Assembly: GCA_947169885.1 (NCBI GenBank)
Contig: CAMVRM010000018.1
Location: 1-55,267 of the forward strand
Direction of reading: 5' to 3'
DNA from: an uncultured Ruminococcus sp.
GTDB taxonomy: Bacteria > Bacillota > Clostridia > Oscillospirales > Ruminococcaceae
Length of the DNA: 55,267 nucleotides
The position numbers and the translations under genes are program-made. The notes beneath the pieces are model-generated. The model did not search any database and was not told the origin of the DNA. It saw only the letters and a list, made by a program, of their open reading frames with translations. Below, one piece after another: positions 8,428-16,834 of the stretch; position 1 is the stretch's first letter, and every line of letters starts with the position of its first letter.

Positions 8428-8612
8428 TACTATTCTAATATTTTTTGAGAAATTTTGAAAGAGTGCAGGAAACTAGGCATTTTCTGCGCCCGTCTTTGCG
8501 GTTAGATTCAGCTACTTTACTAATTGTGCAAAACTTACTAAAATAATATTTGTTATTTATAATGATCAAAAGATAAAATTTTTCATTTTTTGATAAAACT
8601 AGGTATAAAAAT

Positions 8613-8642
8613 AACCGCTGAGGAAAATGATCTCTCAGCGGT
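8613..8642 (-). terminator. Terminator of the AT-rich orphan gene
   Basis: AACCGCTGAG and CTCAGCGGTT form a perfect 10-bp stem 6 bases after the stop codon on the minus strand. T-rich sequence (ATTTTTATAC) follows on that strand. Confidence 0.8.
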
Positions 8643-8647
8643 TTGAC

Positions 8648-9730
8648 TTATGGATTTATTATTTTTCCTTCTTTGTCGATTACGTGAATAACAAGTTTCA
8701 TGTACCTGCGCTCGCAATTGGCTTGCGTATTTATAAAGCATTCAGGTTTATTATACCTATCGCACATATGGTTGTGATAGACCATTGACCATACATATTT
8801 TTTCAATACACTTTCTTGACACTCAAATCTTTTTATATTATCTGTAGTTAATGAAGTGTAATTGCTATATTTAATCAGCTTCTGTTCCACAATTTGTTTG
8901 TGTGTATTCAGCATTAAATCAATATTCGGAAATGATTTGGGCAGTTTATCAAAATCAGAAGGAGATATTTGCTTCATCATCTCCAAAGCCTGTCCAATCG
9001 CTTGTTCAGGAATAAATGAACGTATATCAAAACAATATAAGTATGACAAACAAATAACATCATCATCACACTTATAAAGAAGATTGATTGCCATATTCCG
9101 TTCAAGTATAGTTTGATTATACATCTGGAGAATTCTTGAATAGAAAGTTTTTTCATCCTCAGCGATGACATCTCCGTTTTTCATTTTATTTTCAATGGAG
9201 ATTGCACTATTTAACTCATCCTGACTATACAGAACGTTTTGGTCTAATATGTCAATAATCTCATCTGATACTGCTATCCTGGGATGAACGGTTTTCTCTT
9301 CAAGTTCTACTGCTTTGATTAGTCCTTCACCGAAAATATAGTTATCATTAATGGACATTTTGCCTTTGGTGAAACCGCCACGGAGAAACAAACCACATTC
9401 CGTAATAAAACCTCTCTGAATGGAATTAATAATACTCATAAAAGTAATAATGCGAGATTTTTCCTTAGTAGCATCATCGCCAACTTCTATACACAGAAGT
9501 ACATTATCAGAAAAAATCTTAGATTGAATATGCATATTTGCAAACTGCGATGCGAGTTGAGAGTCGTTAGCTGAATTAATAGTGGCTAATGTGTTAGAAA
9601 TAGCAGAATTTACAATGTTTAGAAATTCGGGAGCTTTCTCAGGAGTTTCTTCAAAAAAAGCCTTATAGCCTAAAATATCAAAATAGGCGATGTAGTATTC
9701 CTTTATAGGATTAGCGATATTGTTTTCCAT
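8648..9730 (-). CDS. AT-rich orphan protein with DILG motif, possible class III cyclase-like fold
   Basis: I do not recognise a named family. The 360-residue soluble protein opens with IAYFDILGYKAFF and has LFLRGGFTKGKM and FGEGLIKAVELEE downstream. That order of a DILG strand, an RGG glycine turn and a FGEGLIKA helix resembles proteins distantly related to class III nucleotidyl cyclases; function is inference. Start: AGAAGG lies 6 bases before the ATG at 9730, whereas the in-frame ATG at 9769 lies within a hairpin and has no ribosome binding site. Codon use is clearly more AT-rich (many AAT, ATA, TTA) than the neighbours, suggesting horizontal gain. It sits directly downstream of rpsI, a known insertion hotspot. 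Confidence 0.72.
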   Translation of the reverse strand: MENNIANPIKEYYIAYFDILGYKAFFEETPEKAPEFLNIVNSAISNTLATINSANDSQLASQFANMHIQSKIFSDNVLLCIEVGDDATKEKSRIITFMSIINSIQRGFITECGLFLRGGFTKGKMSINDNYIFGEGLIKAVELEEKTVHPRIAVSDEIIDILDQNVLYSQDELNSAISIENKMKNGDVIAEDEKTFYSRILQMYNQTILERNMAINLLYKCDDDVICLSYLYCFDIRSFIPEQAIGQALEMMKQISPSDFDKLPKSFPNIDLMLNTHKQIVEQKLIKYSNYTSLTTDNIKRFECQESVLKKYVWSMVYHNHMCDRYNKPECFINTQANCERRYMKLVIHVIDKEGKIINP

Positions 9731-9755
9731 ATTCAACCTTCTTTCTATTACAAAT

Positions 9756-9783
9756 AAGGCATCCACCATACGATGAATGCCTT
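9756..9783 (-). terminator. Hairpin between rpsI and the orphan gene
   Basis: AAGGCAT and ATGCCTT form a 7-bp stem with a partly paired interior. On the minus strand it lies between rpsI and the orphan gene and is followed by ATTTG, so it may be a weak terminator of the ribosomal operon. Confidence 0.45.
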
Positions 9784-9791
9784 GATTATTT

Positions 9792-9822
9792 GTTAGTTAC
9801 CCGTTAGTTACGTGTTAGTTAC
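9792..9822. repeat. Three GTTAGTTAC iterons with 11-bp period
   Basis: GTTAGTTAC occurs at 9792, 9803 and 9814, exactly 11 bases apart, in the 180-base gap between rpsI and the orphan gene. Helical spacing like this fits cooperative protein binding, for example recombinase arm-type sites or operators. No recombinase gene is present. Confidence 0.85.
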
Positions 9823-9910
9823 CGTCCGGAATTCACCATGTTTCAGATAAACCCAAACCAAACAAAACAGCGTAAATACGTGGTTTTGAATACTCCCAAC
9901 AGGGATAAAA

Positions 9911-10312
9911 TTATCTCTTGCTGAACTGAGGAGCACGTCTTGCAGCCTTCAAGCCGTACTTCTTTCTTTCCTTCATTCTGGGGTCTCTGGTGAGGAAGCC
10001 TTCCTTTTTCAGAGCAGAACGAAGCTCAGGGTCGAACTGGAGCAGAGCACGGGAAAGACCGTGTCTGATAGCGCCTGCCTGACCTGTAACGCCGCCGCCC
10101 GAAACAGTTGCAACGATGTCGAACTTCTCAGCGGTGTTGGTAACAGCGAAAGGCTGACGAACGATGAGCTTTAAGGTCTCAAGACCGAAGTAATCGTCAA
10201 TGTCTCTGCCGTTGATAGTGATCTTGCCTGTGCCCTCGTAAACACGTACACGTGCTACCGAGTGCTTTCTTCTGCCTGTGCCGTAGTAATACGGATTCTT
10301 GGATTCGTACAT
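9911..10312 (-). CDS. rpsI: 30S ribosomal protein S9
   Basis: This is a 133-residue small-subunit ribosomal protein that contacts P-site tRNA through its C-terminal tail. The sequence shows [16 protein letters not shown] at the N-terminus, the [19 protein letters not shown] core, and the basic tail ending in FSKR. Length is normal for a bacterial S9. AAGGAGT precedes the ATG at 10312. The gene lies 20 bases after rplM in the usual order and is cotranscribed with it. Confidence 0.98.
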   Translation of the reverse strand: MYESKNPYYYGTGRRKHSVARVRVYEGTGKITINGRDIDDYFGLETLKLIVRQPFAVTNTAEKFDIVATVSGGGVTGQAGAIRHGLSRALLQFDPELRSALKKEGFLTRDPRMKERKKYGLKAARRAPQFSKR

Positions 10313-10332
10313 TTTAAATTACTCCTTTCCGA

Positions 10333-10761
10333 TCAAAACTCATAGGGTACGGGCTTCTGTGCTGCGTTCTCGTGCTCAGCGCCCTTGTAAGTTCTGAGTC
10401 TGGTTGCAGCCTTTCTGCCGAGAGTGGTGTTGGGGAGCATACCTGTTACAGCGATAGTCATTGCTCTGTCGGACTGCTCAGCCATGAGCTTGGAGTACTG
10501 GATCTCTTTGAGACCGCCGATCCAGCCTGTGTGCCACTTATAGGTCTTGTCGTTGAGCTTGTTGCCTGTGAGAACAGCCTTATCGCAGTTGATGATGATA
10601 ACGTGATCTCCGCAGTCAGCGTGGGGAGCGAAGGTAGGCTTATGCTTACCTCTCAGGATGTGTGCAGCCTTTGCAGCCACACGACCGAGGGACTGACCCT
10701 CTGCGTCGATAATATACCACTTGCGCTCGATGTCGCTTGCCTTGGGCATATAAGTTGACAT
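10333..10761 (-). CDS. rplM: 50S ribosomal protein L13
   Basis: This is a 142-residue large-subunit protein acting early in 50S assembly. Motifs include WYIIDAEGQSLGR at the N-terminus, a HADCGDHVIIINCDKAVLTG segment, and GMLPNTTLGRKAATRLRTY near the C-terminus. The ATG at 10761 is chosen because AAAGGAGGA lies 6 bases upstream; an earlier in-frame ATG at 10788 would place that site inside the gene. It is the first gene of the rplM-rpsI operon. Confidence 0.97.
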   Translation of the reverse strand: MSTYMPKASDIERKWYIIDAEGQSLGRVAAKAAHILRGKHKPTFAPHADCGDHVIIINCDKAVLTGNKLNDKTYKWHTGWIGGLKEIQYSKLMAEQSDRAMTIAVTGMLPNTTLGRKAATRLRTYKGAEHENAAQKPVPYEF

Positions 10762-10831
10762 AATTTTTCCTCCTTTTTCTATCTGCACTTTTTTAGTGCC
10801 TGATACGTCGGTGTTATTTGCAACAGTAATT

Positions 10832-10859
10832 ATTATACCATATTTTTTTCGTTTGTCAA
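10832..10859 (-). promoter_or_regulatory. Strong promoter of rplM-rpsI
   Basis: On the minus strand TTGACA (10854-10859) and TATAAT (10832-10837) are consensus hexamers 16 bases apart. The roughly 65-nt leader holds a small hairpin (GCACT AAAAA AGTGC) just before the ribosome binding site, a possible site of L13 leader autoregulation. That last point is inference. Confidence 0.85.
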
Positions 10860-11049
10860 GCTCTTTTTTTGAATAATTTAAAATATATCCCTCATTCTCT
10901 TTATTTCTCTTTGATTTTCTCTGTTTCTCTCGCTTTCTCGATTTTCATTTCACTTTTGTATTTGTATCCGTTATGTATAATGTTTCCGGCTTTCTGCATA
11001 TATTTATTGTGTGATATGTTGTTTATGCTTTGGAAGAGGATGTGCTTTT

Positions 11050-12186
11050 ATGTTTATTTCCCGACTGTTGTCTTTAACTGTTTCAGCCGTTATATTTGCT
11101 TCTCCCGTTACTTCTCCTGCCGAACCGCTTCCCGAACTGTCCGCAGAAAGTTATGCCGTTGTAGAACTTCACACTATGACAGTGCTTGCCGAACATAACG
11201 CCGATACTGTGCGTCCTATGGGGCATACCGCAAAACTTATGACGGTGCTGATCGCCGCTCAGATGCTTTCGGACGGTTCTTTGGCGCTTGAAGAAGCTGC
11301 GACCGCTTCGCCGACTGCGAACGCCCAGCAGGGCGCTCAGATATGGCTCGAAACGGGGGATAAGATCACTGTCGGCGAACTTCTGCGTTCGGTCATAGTC
11401 GGCAATGCGAACGATGCCTGTGTATGTCTTGCCGAACATATCTCGGGTACTGCCGAAAAACACGTTGAACTGCTCAATGAGACCGCCGCCGCCATCGGGA
11501 TGTCCAATACACACTTTGCTGACTGCACGGGAATGTCTCCCGAGACTGTCTCGACAGCCCTCGATACCGCCATTATGTTCAGGGAGCTTGTTAAGTATAA
11601 GGACTTGACAGGATATTTCACAACATGGCTCGATGAACTTGATTCAAAGGAAGTTCAGCTTGTCAGCAATGACCGCCTTGTACGTTCTTATAAAGGTATA
11701 GTCTGTCAGAAAGTCAGCGCCTGCGAAAGTTCGGGGGAGTGTCAGGCAGTTGCGGCGGAAAGGGGAGAGCTGACCGTCTGCGTGGCGGCATATGACTGTG
11801 CCGACAGGGAAAAATGTCTTTCTCAGACAGCATCTGTTCTTGATGGCGCTTTTCAGAAGTACAGGCTCTTTGAACCGGATATTTCTGCGGATATACCGAA
11901 AAAGCTGACTGTCGTGAACGGTCAGAAGCCCAAACTCAGACTTGCTCCCGAAGAACAAAACGGTGTCTTGACTGCTGTGGGAACTGCGGCAGATGCGGAA
12001 GCAGTGGTCGAACTGCCCGAAGATGTCACCGCTCCCGTGAAAAAAGGTCAGCACATCGGGAATGTTACCTATAAAAACGGCGATATTACACTGCTAACTG
12101 TCGGGATAGTCGCTGCCGAGACGGTCGGAAAAGCCGATCTTGCTTTCGGAGTTAAGCGTTCATTGTTAAATCTGCTCAGTTTTTGA
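11050..12186 (+). CDS. Degenerate S11-family (D-Ala-D-Ala carboxypeptidase-like) secreted protein, likely pseudoenzyme
   Basis: This is a 378-residue exported homologue of DacA/DacF. A signal peptide covers about 1-24, the peptidase S11 domain about 30-265, and a beta-rich PBP5 C-terminal domain about 280-360. Overall fold motifs are retained (KLMTVLIAAQ, WLETGDKITVGELL, NANDACVCLAEHI). The catalytic residues are not: the SxxK serine is His59 (HTAK, Lys62 kept), SxN is N119-A-N121, and the KTG region near 218-222 reads VCQKV. It should not cleave D-Ala-D-Ala in the usual way. The frame is open throughout, so it is not a pseudogene. AGAGGA at 11035-11040 supports the ATG at 11050. A non-catalytic wall-binding or regulatory role is inference. 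Confidence 0.85.
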   Translation: MFISRLLSLTVSAVIFASPVTSPAEPLPELSAESYAVVELHTMTVLAEHNADTVRPMGHTAKLMTVLIAAQMLSDGSLALEEAATASPTANAQQGAQIWLETGDKITVGELLRSVIVGNANDACVCLAEHISGTAEKHVELLNETAAAIGMSNTHFADCTGMSPETVSTALDTAIMFRELVKYKDLTGYFTTWLDELDSKEVQLVSNDRLVRSYKGIVCQKVSACESSGECQAVAAERGELTVCVAAYDCADREKCLSQTASVLDGAFQKYRLFEPDISADIPKKLTVVNGQKPKLRLAPEEQNGVLTAVGTAADAEAVVELPEDVTAPVKKGQHIGNVTYKNGDITLLTVGIVAAETVGKADLAFGVKRSLLNLLSF

Positions 12187-12236
12187 AGCGAAAATTGGTA
12201 TGATTCACCAAAAGTTAAGAGCCGCTGAGAAAACTC

Positions 12237-12265
12237 TTGAAATATCTAAAAAAATATTGTATAAT
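12237..12265 (+). promoter_or_regulatory. Promoter and leader hairpin of pgi
   Basis: TTGAAA at 12237-12242 and TATAAT at 12260-12265 are 17 bases apart. A GGGGCA-TAG-TGCCCC hairpin follows at 12276-12290, at the very 5' end of the predicted transcript, where it may stabilise the mRNA. Confidence 0.85.
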
Positions 12266-12321
12266 TAAGTAACAGGGGGCATAGTGCCCCAACATAAGGA
12301 AATTTGAAAGGAAAGATATGT

Positions 12322-13653
12322 ATGTCTGTCAAATTGAATTCAGAGTATTTAAAACCGTTTATCGCAGATCATGAACTGGAGCGCATCAAGCCTCTCGTTA
12401 CAGCTGCACACGAACTTCTCGAGTCGAGAAGCGGCGCAGGCTCGGACTTCTTAGGCTGGGTAGACCTGCCCGTGAACTATGATAAGGAGGAGTTCGCACG
12501 CATCAAGGCTGCTGCCGAAAGGATCAAGAAAAGCTGTGATGTGCTTATCGTTATCGGCATCGGCGGTTCGTACCTCGGCGCAAGAGCAGTTATCGAGGCT
12601 CTGCGTTCTTCGATGTACAATAATCTGAAAAAGGACACTCCTGACATCTACTATGTCGGCAACAGCATCAACCCTGCATACCTCAACGATATTCTTTCTA
12701 TCTGCGAGGGCAAGGACATCTGCGTGAACGTTATCTCCAAGTCGGGCACAACTACCGAGCCTGCACTTGCATTCCGCATCTTCAAGAAGCTTGTTGAGGA
12801 CAAGTACGGCAAGGAGGGCGCAAAAGACCGCATCTTCGCTACTACCGACAAGGCTAAGGGCACTCTGAAATCCCTGTCCGATACCGAGGGTTACGAAACA
12901 TTCGTAGTTCCCGATGATGTTGGCGGACGTTTCTCCGTTCTGACTGCTGTTGGTCTGCTGCCTATCGCAGTTGCAGGCATCGACATCGACAAGCTCATGG
13001 GCGGCGCTGCTGCTGCAAGAGAAGCTTACGCTAAGGACGACGGCAACGACTGCTACAAGTATGCAGCACTCCGCAATATCCTTTATAATAAGGGCAAGAG
13101 CGTTGAGATGCTCATCAGCTATGACCCCTCTTTCGCAATGATGAACGAGTGGTTCAAGCAGCTCTACGGTGAGAGCGAGGGCAAGGATCAGAAGGGCATT
13201 TTCCCTGCATCGGCAGTGTTCTCTACCGATCTTCACTCGCTGGGTCAGTTCATTCAGGACGGCAGCCGCATCATGTTCGAGACTGTTCTTGACGTTAAGA
13301 AGCAGAGAAGCGACCTGTTCCTTGAGGCAGACGCTGAGAACCTTGACGGTCTTAACTTCCTCACAGGTCAGAACATGAGCGTCGTTAACGAAAAGGCATA
13401 TCAGGGCACTATCCTTGCACACACCGAGGGCGGCGTTCCGAACATTGTTCTCCAGCTTGACGCTGTTGACGAGGAAACTATCGGCTGGCTCATCTATTTC
13501 TTCGAGAAGGCTTGCGCAATAAGCGGCTATATGCTGGGCGTTAACCCCTTCGACCAGCCTGGCGTTGAGAGTTACAAGAAGAATATGTTCGCACTTTTAG
13601 GCAAGCCGGGTTATGAGTCCCAGAAGGCTGAGCTTGAAGCAAAGTTAAAGTAA
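12322..13653 (+). CDS. pgi: Glucose-6-phosphate isomerase
   Basis: This 443-residue cytoplasmic enzyme interconverts glucose-6-phosphate and fructose-6-phosphate at the head of glycolysis. Visible landmarks are [12 protein letters not shown] near the N-terminus, the sugar-phosphate loop [16 protein letters not shown], and [14 protein letters not shown]. The C-terminal [10 protein letters not shown] motif is present as [10 protein letters not shown]. The length matches the short Gram-positive type. AAAGGAAAG at 12307-12315 supports the ATG at 12322; an in-frame TTG at 12304 lacks a ribosome binding site. It has its own promoter. A weak hairpin follows the stop codon. Confidence 0.97.
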   Translation: MSVKLNSEYLKPFIADHELERIKPLVTAAHELLESRSGAGSDFLGWVDLPVNYDKEEFARIKAAAERIKKSCDVLIVIGIGGSYLGARAVIEALRSSMYNNLKKDTPDIYYVGNSINPAYLNDILSICEGKDICVNVISKSGTTTEPALAFRIFKKLVEDKYGKEGAKDRIFATTDKAKGTLKSLSDTEGYETFVVPDDVGGRFSVLTAVGLLPIAVAGIDIDKLMGGAAAAREAYAKDDGNDCYKYAALRNILYNKGKSVEMLISYDPSFAMMNEWFKQLYGESEGKDQKGIFPASAVFSTDLHSLGQFIQDGSRIMFETVLDVKKQRSDLFLEADAENLDGLNFLTGQNMSVVNEKAYQGTILAHTEGGVPNIVLQLDAVDEETIGWLIYFFEKACAISGYMLGVNPFDQPGVESYKKNMFALLGKPGYESQKAELEAKLK

Positions 13654-13660
13654 AGGCTTT

Positions 13661-13679
13661 AAGAGCGTTTTTCGCTTTT
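13661..13679 (+). terminator. Weak stem-loop after pgi
   Basis: AAGAGCG and CGCTTTT form a 7-bp stem with a T5 loop just after the pgi stop. The tract is T-poor, so read-through into the next gene is likely. Confidence 0.35.
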
Positions 13680-13718
13680 GAAAAATAAATGTCATCATGA
13701 CAGATAGGAGTTTCAATT

Positions 13719-14123
13719 ATGATCAATCTTATACCGGGTAAAAAGGGTACAGGCAAGACCAAGATACTTGTTGATGCGATAGTTAAGGCATCTGAGGAAG
13801 CAACAGGCAACGTTGTCTGCATCGAAAGAGGAATGAAGCTGACTTACGACATCCCCTCTAAGGTAAGACTTGTTGACGCTGAGGAATACGGCATCACAAG
13901 CTATGACGCTTTCTATGGCTTCGTTGCAGGTCTGCTCGCAGGCAACTATGACATTCAGGAGATATTCGTTGACGGTATCCTCCGCATCGGCGGCAGAGAC
14001 TATGACGCTCTGGGCGCTATGCTCGAAAAGGTTTCAGTTCTTGCTAAGGACGTTAAGCTGACTTTCACAGTTTCGGCTGACGTTGATGAGCTTCCCGAAA
14101 AGGTAAAGGCTTATATCCACTAA
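13719..14123 (+). CDS. Small P-loop nucleotide-binding protein
   Basis: This is a 134-residue cytoplasmic protein of unknown function. It opens with a Walker A motif, LIPGKKGTGKTK (residues 4-15), and has a hydrophobic strand ending in aspartate, EIFVDGI near 87-93, as a possible Walker B. No sensor, arginine finger or oligomerisation domain is visible, and the protein is short for any ATPase family. Similar short P-loop proteins in Clostridia are sometimes labelled PilT-like, a label the sequence does not support. TAGGAG at 13705-13710 is the ribosome binding site. It lies between pgi and the yceD promoter and may be cotranscribed with pgi. Confidence 0.8.
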   Translation: MINLIPGKKGTGKTKILVDAIVKASEEATGNVVCIERGMKLTYDIPSKVRLVDAEEYGITSYDAFYGFVAGLLAGNYDIQEIFVDGILRIGGRDYDALGAMLEKVSVLAKDVKLTFTVSADVDELPEKVKAYIH

Positions 14124-14156
14124 TTGCAAAATTTTTGAAAATTTCAAAAAAAGTAC

Positions 14157-14185
14157 TTGACAAATCAGTCGAAGTGCTTTATAAT
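14157..14185 (+). promoter_or_regulatory. Strong promoter of yceD-rpmF
   Basis: TTGACA at 14157-14162 and TATAAT at 14180-14185 match consensus with 17-base spacing. The leader is about 60 nt. The start codon at 14252 lacks a strong Shine-Dalgarno sequence (only AAAGG at 14235-14239). Confidence 0.88.
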
Positions 14186-14251
14186 GGAATTTGTGATGTT
14201 TACGGGTGAACCTCCGTAGGATCATACTGGGCGAAAGGTCGTGACTTAACG

Positions 14252-14725
14252 ATGATACTGGATCTGAAACAGATATTTGAGGGTCGCAAACAGCTGCTTG
14301 AATTCGACACCGAGATAACCGAAAGCGTTCTCGCCGAAAAAGAGCCGTATATGACTTTTGCCTCGCCTGTCAGCATAAAGGGCAGTGTGCGCAGCCGTGC
14401 GGGAGTTATATCTCTTGACATGACGGTCACAACTGTGCTGGATCAGATGTGCGACAGGTGCATGAAAGCGCTTGTAAGGGAATACAGCTTCACTCCGTCA
14501 CATACCCTTGTCACCGCTCTCGAAAACGAGGACGAAGAGGGCTATGAATACGACGATTATGTTGCCTGCCCCGATAAAACGCTCGACGTAAGCGAGCTTG
14601 CTCTGACCGATCTCAAGCTTGGGCTGCCTACAAAGATCCTCTGCAAAGAGGACTGCAAAGGCTTATGCCCCAAGTGCGGCAAGGATCTTAATGACGGGGC
14701 TTGCGAACACAGTGAACTAACATGA
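14252..14725 (+). CDS. yceD: DUF177 (YceD) family protein
   Basis: This is a 157-residue cytoplasmic protein of the YceD/DUF177 family, which almost always precedes rpmF. In other bacteria and in plastids the family is linked to 23S rRNA or L32 handling. The sequence has MTVTTVLDQMCDRCMKAL and a C-terminal cysteine set, LCKEDCKGLCPKCGKDL, that may bind zinc. rpmF follows after 23 bases, so the two are probably one transcript. No plsX or fab genes follow, unlike in many Firmicutes. Confidence 0.92.
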   Translation: MILDLKQIFEGRKQLLEFDTEITESVLAEKEPYMTFASPVSIKGSVRSRAGVISLDMTVTTVLDQMCDRCMKALVREYSFTPSHTLVTALENEDEEGYEYDDYVACPDKTLDVSELALTDLKLGLPTKILCKEDCKGLCPKCGKDLNDGACEHSELT

Positions 14726-14748
14726 TTTCACGGTAAGGAGGTGCCAAA

Positions 14749-14931
14749 ATGGCAGTACCTAAGAGAAAGACTTCTAAGGCAAGACGTGATAAGAGACGTT
14801 CTAACGTCTGGAAGCTCGAAGCACCCGCCCTCAGCAGATGCAGCAACTGCGGCGAGCTTACCTCGCCTCACAGGGTTTGCAAGAACTGCGGCTATTACAA
14901 GGGCGTAGAGGTCATCAGCAAGGAAAACTGA
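14749..14931 (+). CDS. rpmF: 50S ribosomal protein L32
   Basis: This is a 60-residue zinc-ribbon ribosomal protein. It begins [19 protein letters not shown] and carries CSNCGEL and CKNCGYY, the CxxC pairs of the zinc-dependent paralogue. AAGGAGGTG precedes the ATG. Two stem-loops follow the stop codon. Confidence 0.98.
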   Translation: MAVPKRKTSKARRDKRRSNVWKLEAPALSRCSNCGELTSPHRVCKNCGYYKGVEVISKEN

Positions 14932-14941
14932 TGATGCTCAC

Positions 14942-15014
14942 CTCCGCATAAGCGGAGCTTTTAGAAGCATTTGCGTGTTTTCTACGGGCAGAGTAGGGTT
15001 TTCCTTCTCTGCCC
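14942..15014 (+). terminator. Tandem terminators after rpmF
   Basis: The first stem is CTCCGC-ATAA-GCGGAG (14942-14957) followed by CTTTT. The second is GGGCAGAG with CTCTGCCC (14986-15014) followed by TTTATTTTG. Confidence 0.82.
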
Positions 15015-15040
15015 TTTATTTTGTAAGGAGCTAAAAAATT

Positions 15041-16345
15041 ATGGCGGTACAGATCACGGGTATCGACCCGAAAAGCCACGCCGAACGTGCAGGTATTCAG
15101 GCTGGCGATATTCTCGTTTCGATAAACGGACACGAGATTGAGGACGTTCTTGATTATATGTTCTATGCCGCTGAGAGCAGCACAGTCTTATGCTACGAAC
15201 GGCAGGGCGAACAGCACAAAATCCGCATAAGAAAGTCGGAATATGACGACTTAGGTATGCAGTTTGAGTCCTTTTTAATGGACAACAAGCGTTCATGCTC
15301 GAACAACTGCATATTCTGCTTTATCGACCAGATGCCTCCGGGTATGCGTGAAACGCTCTATTTCAAGGACGATGACGCACGCCTGTCATTCTTGCAGGGA
15401 AACTATGTCACGCTCACGAACTTGAACGACCGTGACGTTCAGCGCATAATCGACATGAGACTTAACATAAATGTTTCAGTACACACCACCAACCCCGAAC
15501 TGCGCTGCAAGATGATGCACAACCGATTCGCAGGCGACAAGCTGAAATACATAAAAATGATAGCCGAAAGCGGACTTATGCTCAACTGTCAGATTGTCTG
15601 CTGTCCCGGTTACAATGACGGAAACGAACTTCGGCGCACGCTCAACGACCTCTATGACCTTATGCCGAACATACAGTCGGTCGCAGTAGTGCCTGTCGGT
15701 GTGACGAAGTTCCGTGAAAAACTGCCCCACCTTGATATTTTCGACGCAAAGGGCGCAGGCGAGACTATCGACATCATCGCCGAAGTACAGCAGAAAAGCT
15801 TTGAAAAGTATGGCACACGAATGGCGTTCGCCTCCGATGAATTTTACCTCACCGCAGGCAGACCGCTCCCTGAGGGGGATTTCTACGAGGATTATCCTCA
15901 GTACGAAAACGGCGTGGGACTTTGCCGCTCGCTTATAGACGAAGTTCACAAAGCGCTTGAACGTGCGGAATATGACGGCGGCAAACGCAAGGTGACTATC
16001 GCCTGCGGAACATCTGTTGCACCTGTTCAGAAACAGCTTGCGGAGGACATAATGGCGGCGTTCCCCGATGTTGAAGTACAGGTAGTGCCGATACTCAATC
16101 GCTTTTTCGGTGAGACGATAACCGTCACGGGACTTATAACCGCAGGCGACCTTATCGACCAGCTTAAAACCGTGGATATAGGCGATGAACTGCTTATCTC
16201 AAAGGCGATGCTGAAAATCGATGAGCCGATATTCTTAGATGATCTGCACCTTGACGATGTGTGCAGTGCGCTGAACGTCAAGGTAACGCCCGTTGCGAAT
16301 GACGGTTTTGAGTATCTTGATGCGGTGCTGGGCATAGTATGGTAG
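15041..16345 (+). CDS. DUF512 family PDZ / radical-SAM-like Fe-S protein
   Basis: This is a 434-residue cytoplasmic protein. An N-terminal PDZ-like domain (HAERAGIQAGDILVSING) is followed by a radical-SAM-like region whose cysteines Cys86, Cys90 and Cys93 lie in CSNNCIFC, spaced CX3CX2C. The family (DUF512, once named a cyanobacterial-type Fe-S oxidoreductase) is widespread in Clostridia beside der. The conserved segments YVTLTNL, HTTNPELR and FASDEFYL are present. Its reaction is unknown. TAAGGAG precedes the ATG by 9 bases. The next gene starts 7 bases after its stop, so they are one operon with der. Confidence 0.9.
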   Translation: MAVQITGIDPKSHAERAGIQAGDILVSINGHEIEDVLDYMFYAAESSTVLCYERQGEQHKIRIRKSEYDDLGMQFESFLMDNKRSCSNNCIFCFIDQMPPGMRETLYFKDDDARLSFLQGNYVTLTNLNDRDVQRIIDMRLNINVSVHTTNPELRCKMMHNRFAGDKLKYIKMIAESGLMLNCQIVCCPGYNDGNELRRTLNDLYDLMPNIQSVAVVPVGVTKFREKLPHLDIFDAKGAGETIDIIAEVQQKSFEKYGTRMAFASDEFYLTAGRPLPEGDFYEDYPQYENGVGLCRSLIDEVHKALERAEYDGGKRKVTIACGTSVAPVQKQLAEDIMAAFPDVEVQVVPILNRFFGETITVTGLITAGDLIDQLKTVDIGDELLISKAMLKIDEPIFLDDLHLDDVCSALNVKVTPVANDGFEYLDAVLGIVW

Positions 16346-16352
16346 GTGGGAT

Positions 16353-16796
16353 ATGCCCGAAACGCTGATAATTTACGGTGCGATGCTGCTTTTCGGCGGT
16401 ATAGGCGTGTTTTTCCTTGTAATGTGTGATCTCTACGCTCGCCGTTATAAAAATAAATACTCTCTTGAAGTCAGTGCAAGGACGGTGAAAGTCCTCGGTT
16501 CTCGCAGTAACAGTCCGACAATTTTTTACGAAGCGGAAATGGACGGCAGGACTGAAACGTTTATCGAGTCGTCAGGACTGGGACTTCCTTCATACGTGCC
16601 GAGAGTTGGCGATGAGGTGACACTCAGGGTTCACCCCGATCCCGAACGTATCGAAAGTGTGGGTATAGACTTTAAGACACGCCCTTTCATCTGCGTGGAA
16701 CGTGCGCCTGCAACTGCGCTGTTTTATGGGATAATGGGTATGACGTTCCTCGGTGCGGCAGTGTTGGGGACAGTTATGTATACTATAAATGTGTGA
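16353..16796 (+). CDS. Small two-TM membrane protein, DUF3592-like
   Basis: This is a 147-residue membrane protein. Transmembrane helices lie at about 5-27 and 123-145. They flank a 90-residue beta-rich soluble segment with VPRVGDEVTLRVHPDPER, as seen in DUF3592-type proteins. No enzyme motif is visible. GTAGGTGGG supplies the ribosome binding site. It lies between the DUF512 gene and der, and probably moves with them. Confidence 0.78.
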   Translation: MPETLIIYGAMLLFGGIGVFFLVMCDLYARRYKNKYSLEVSARTVKVLGSRSNSPTIFYEAEMDGRTETFIESSGLGLPSYVPRVGDEVTLRVHPDPERIESVGIDFKTRPFICVERAPATALFYGIMGMTFLGAAVLGTVMYTINV

Positions 16797-16834
16797 TATA
16801 TTGTACGAAAAATTTTGGATAGGAGATGATATGA

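Noticed and set aside
8648-9910. Complete integrative element at rpsI
   Set aside because: No integrase, no second copy of the rpsI 3' end and no conjugation genes are present, so at most a relic.
12451-13422. 323-codon open frame on the minus strand within pgi
   Set aside because: It is fully antisense to a well-conserved glycolytic gene; its composition is that of a shadow frame, with no promoter or ribosome binding site.
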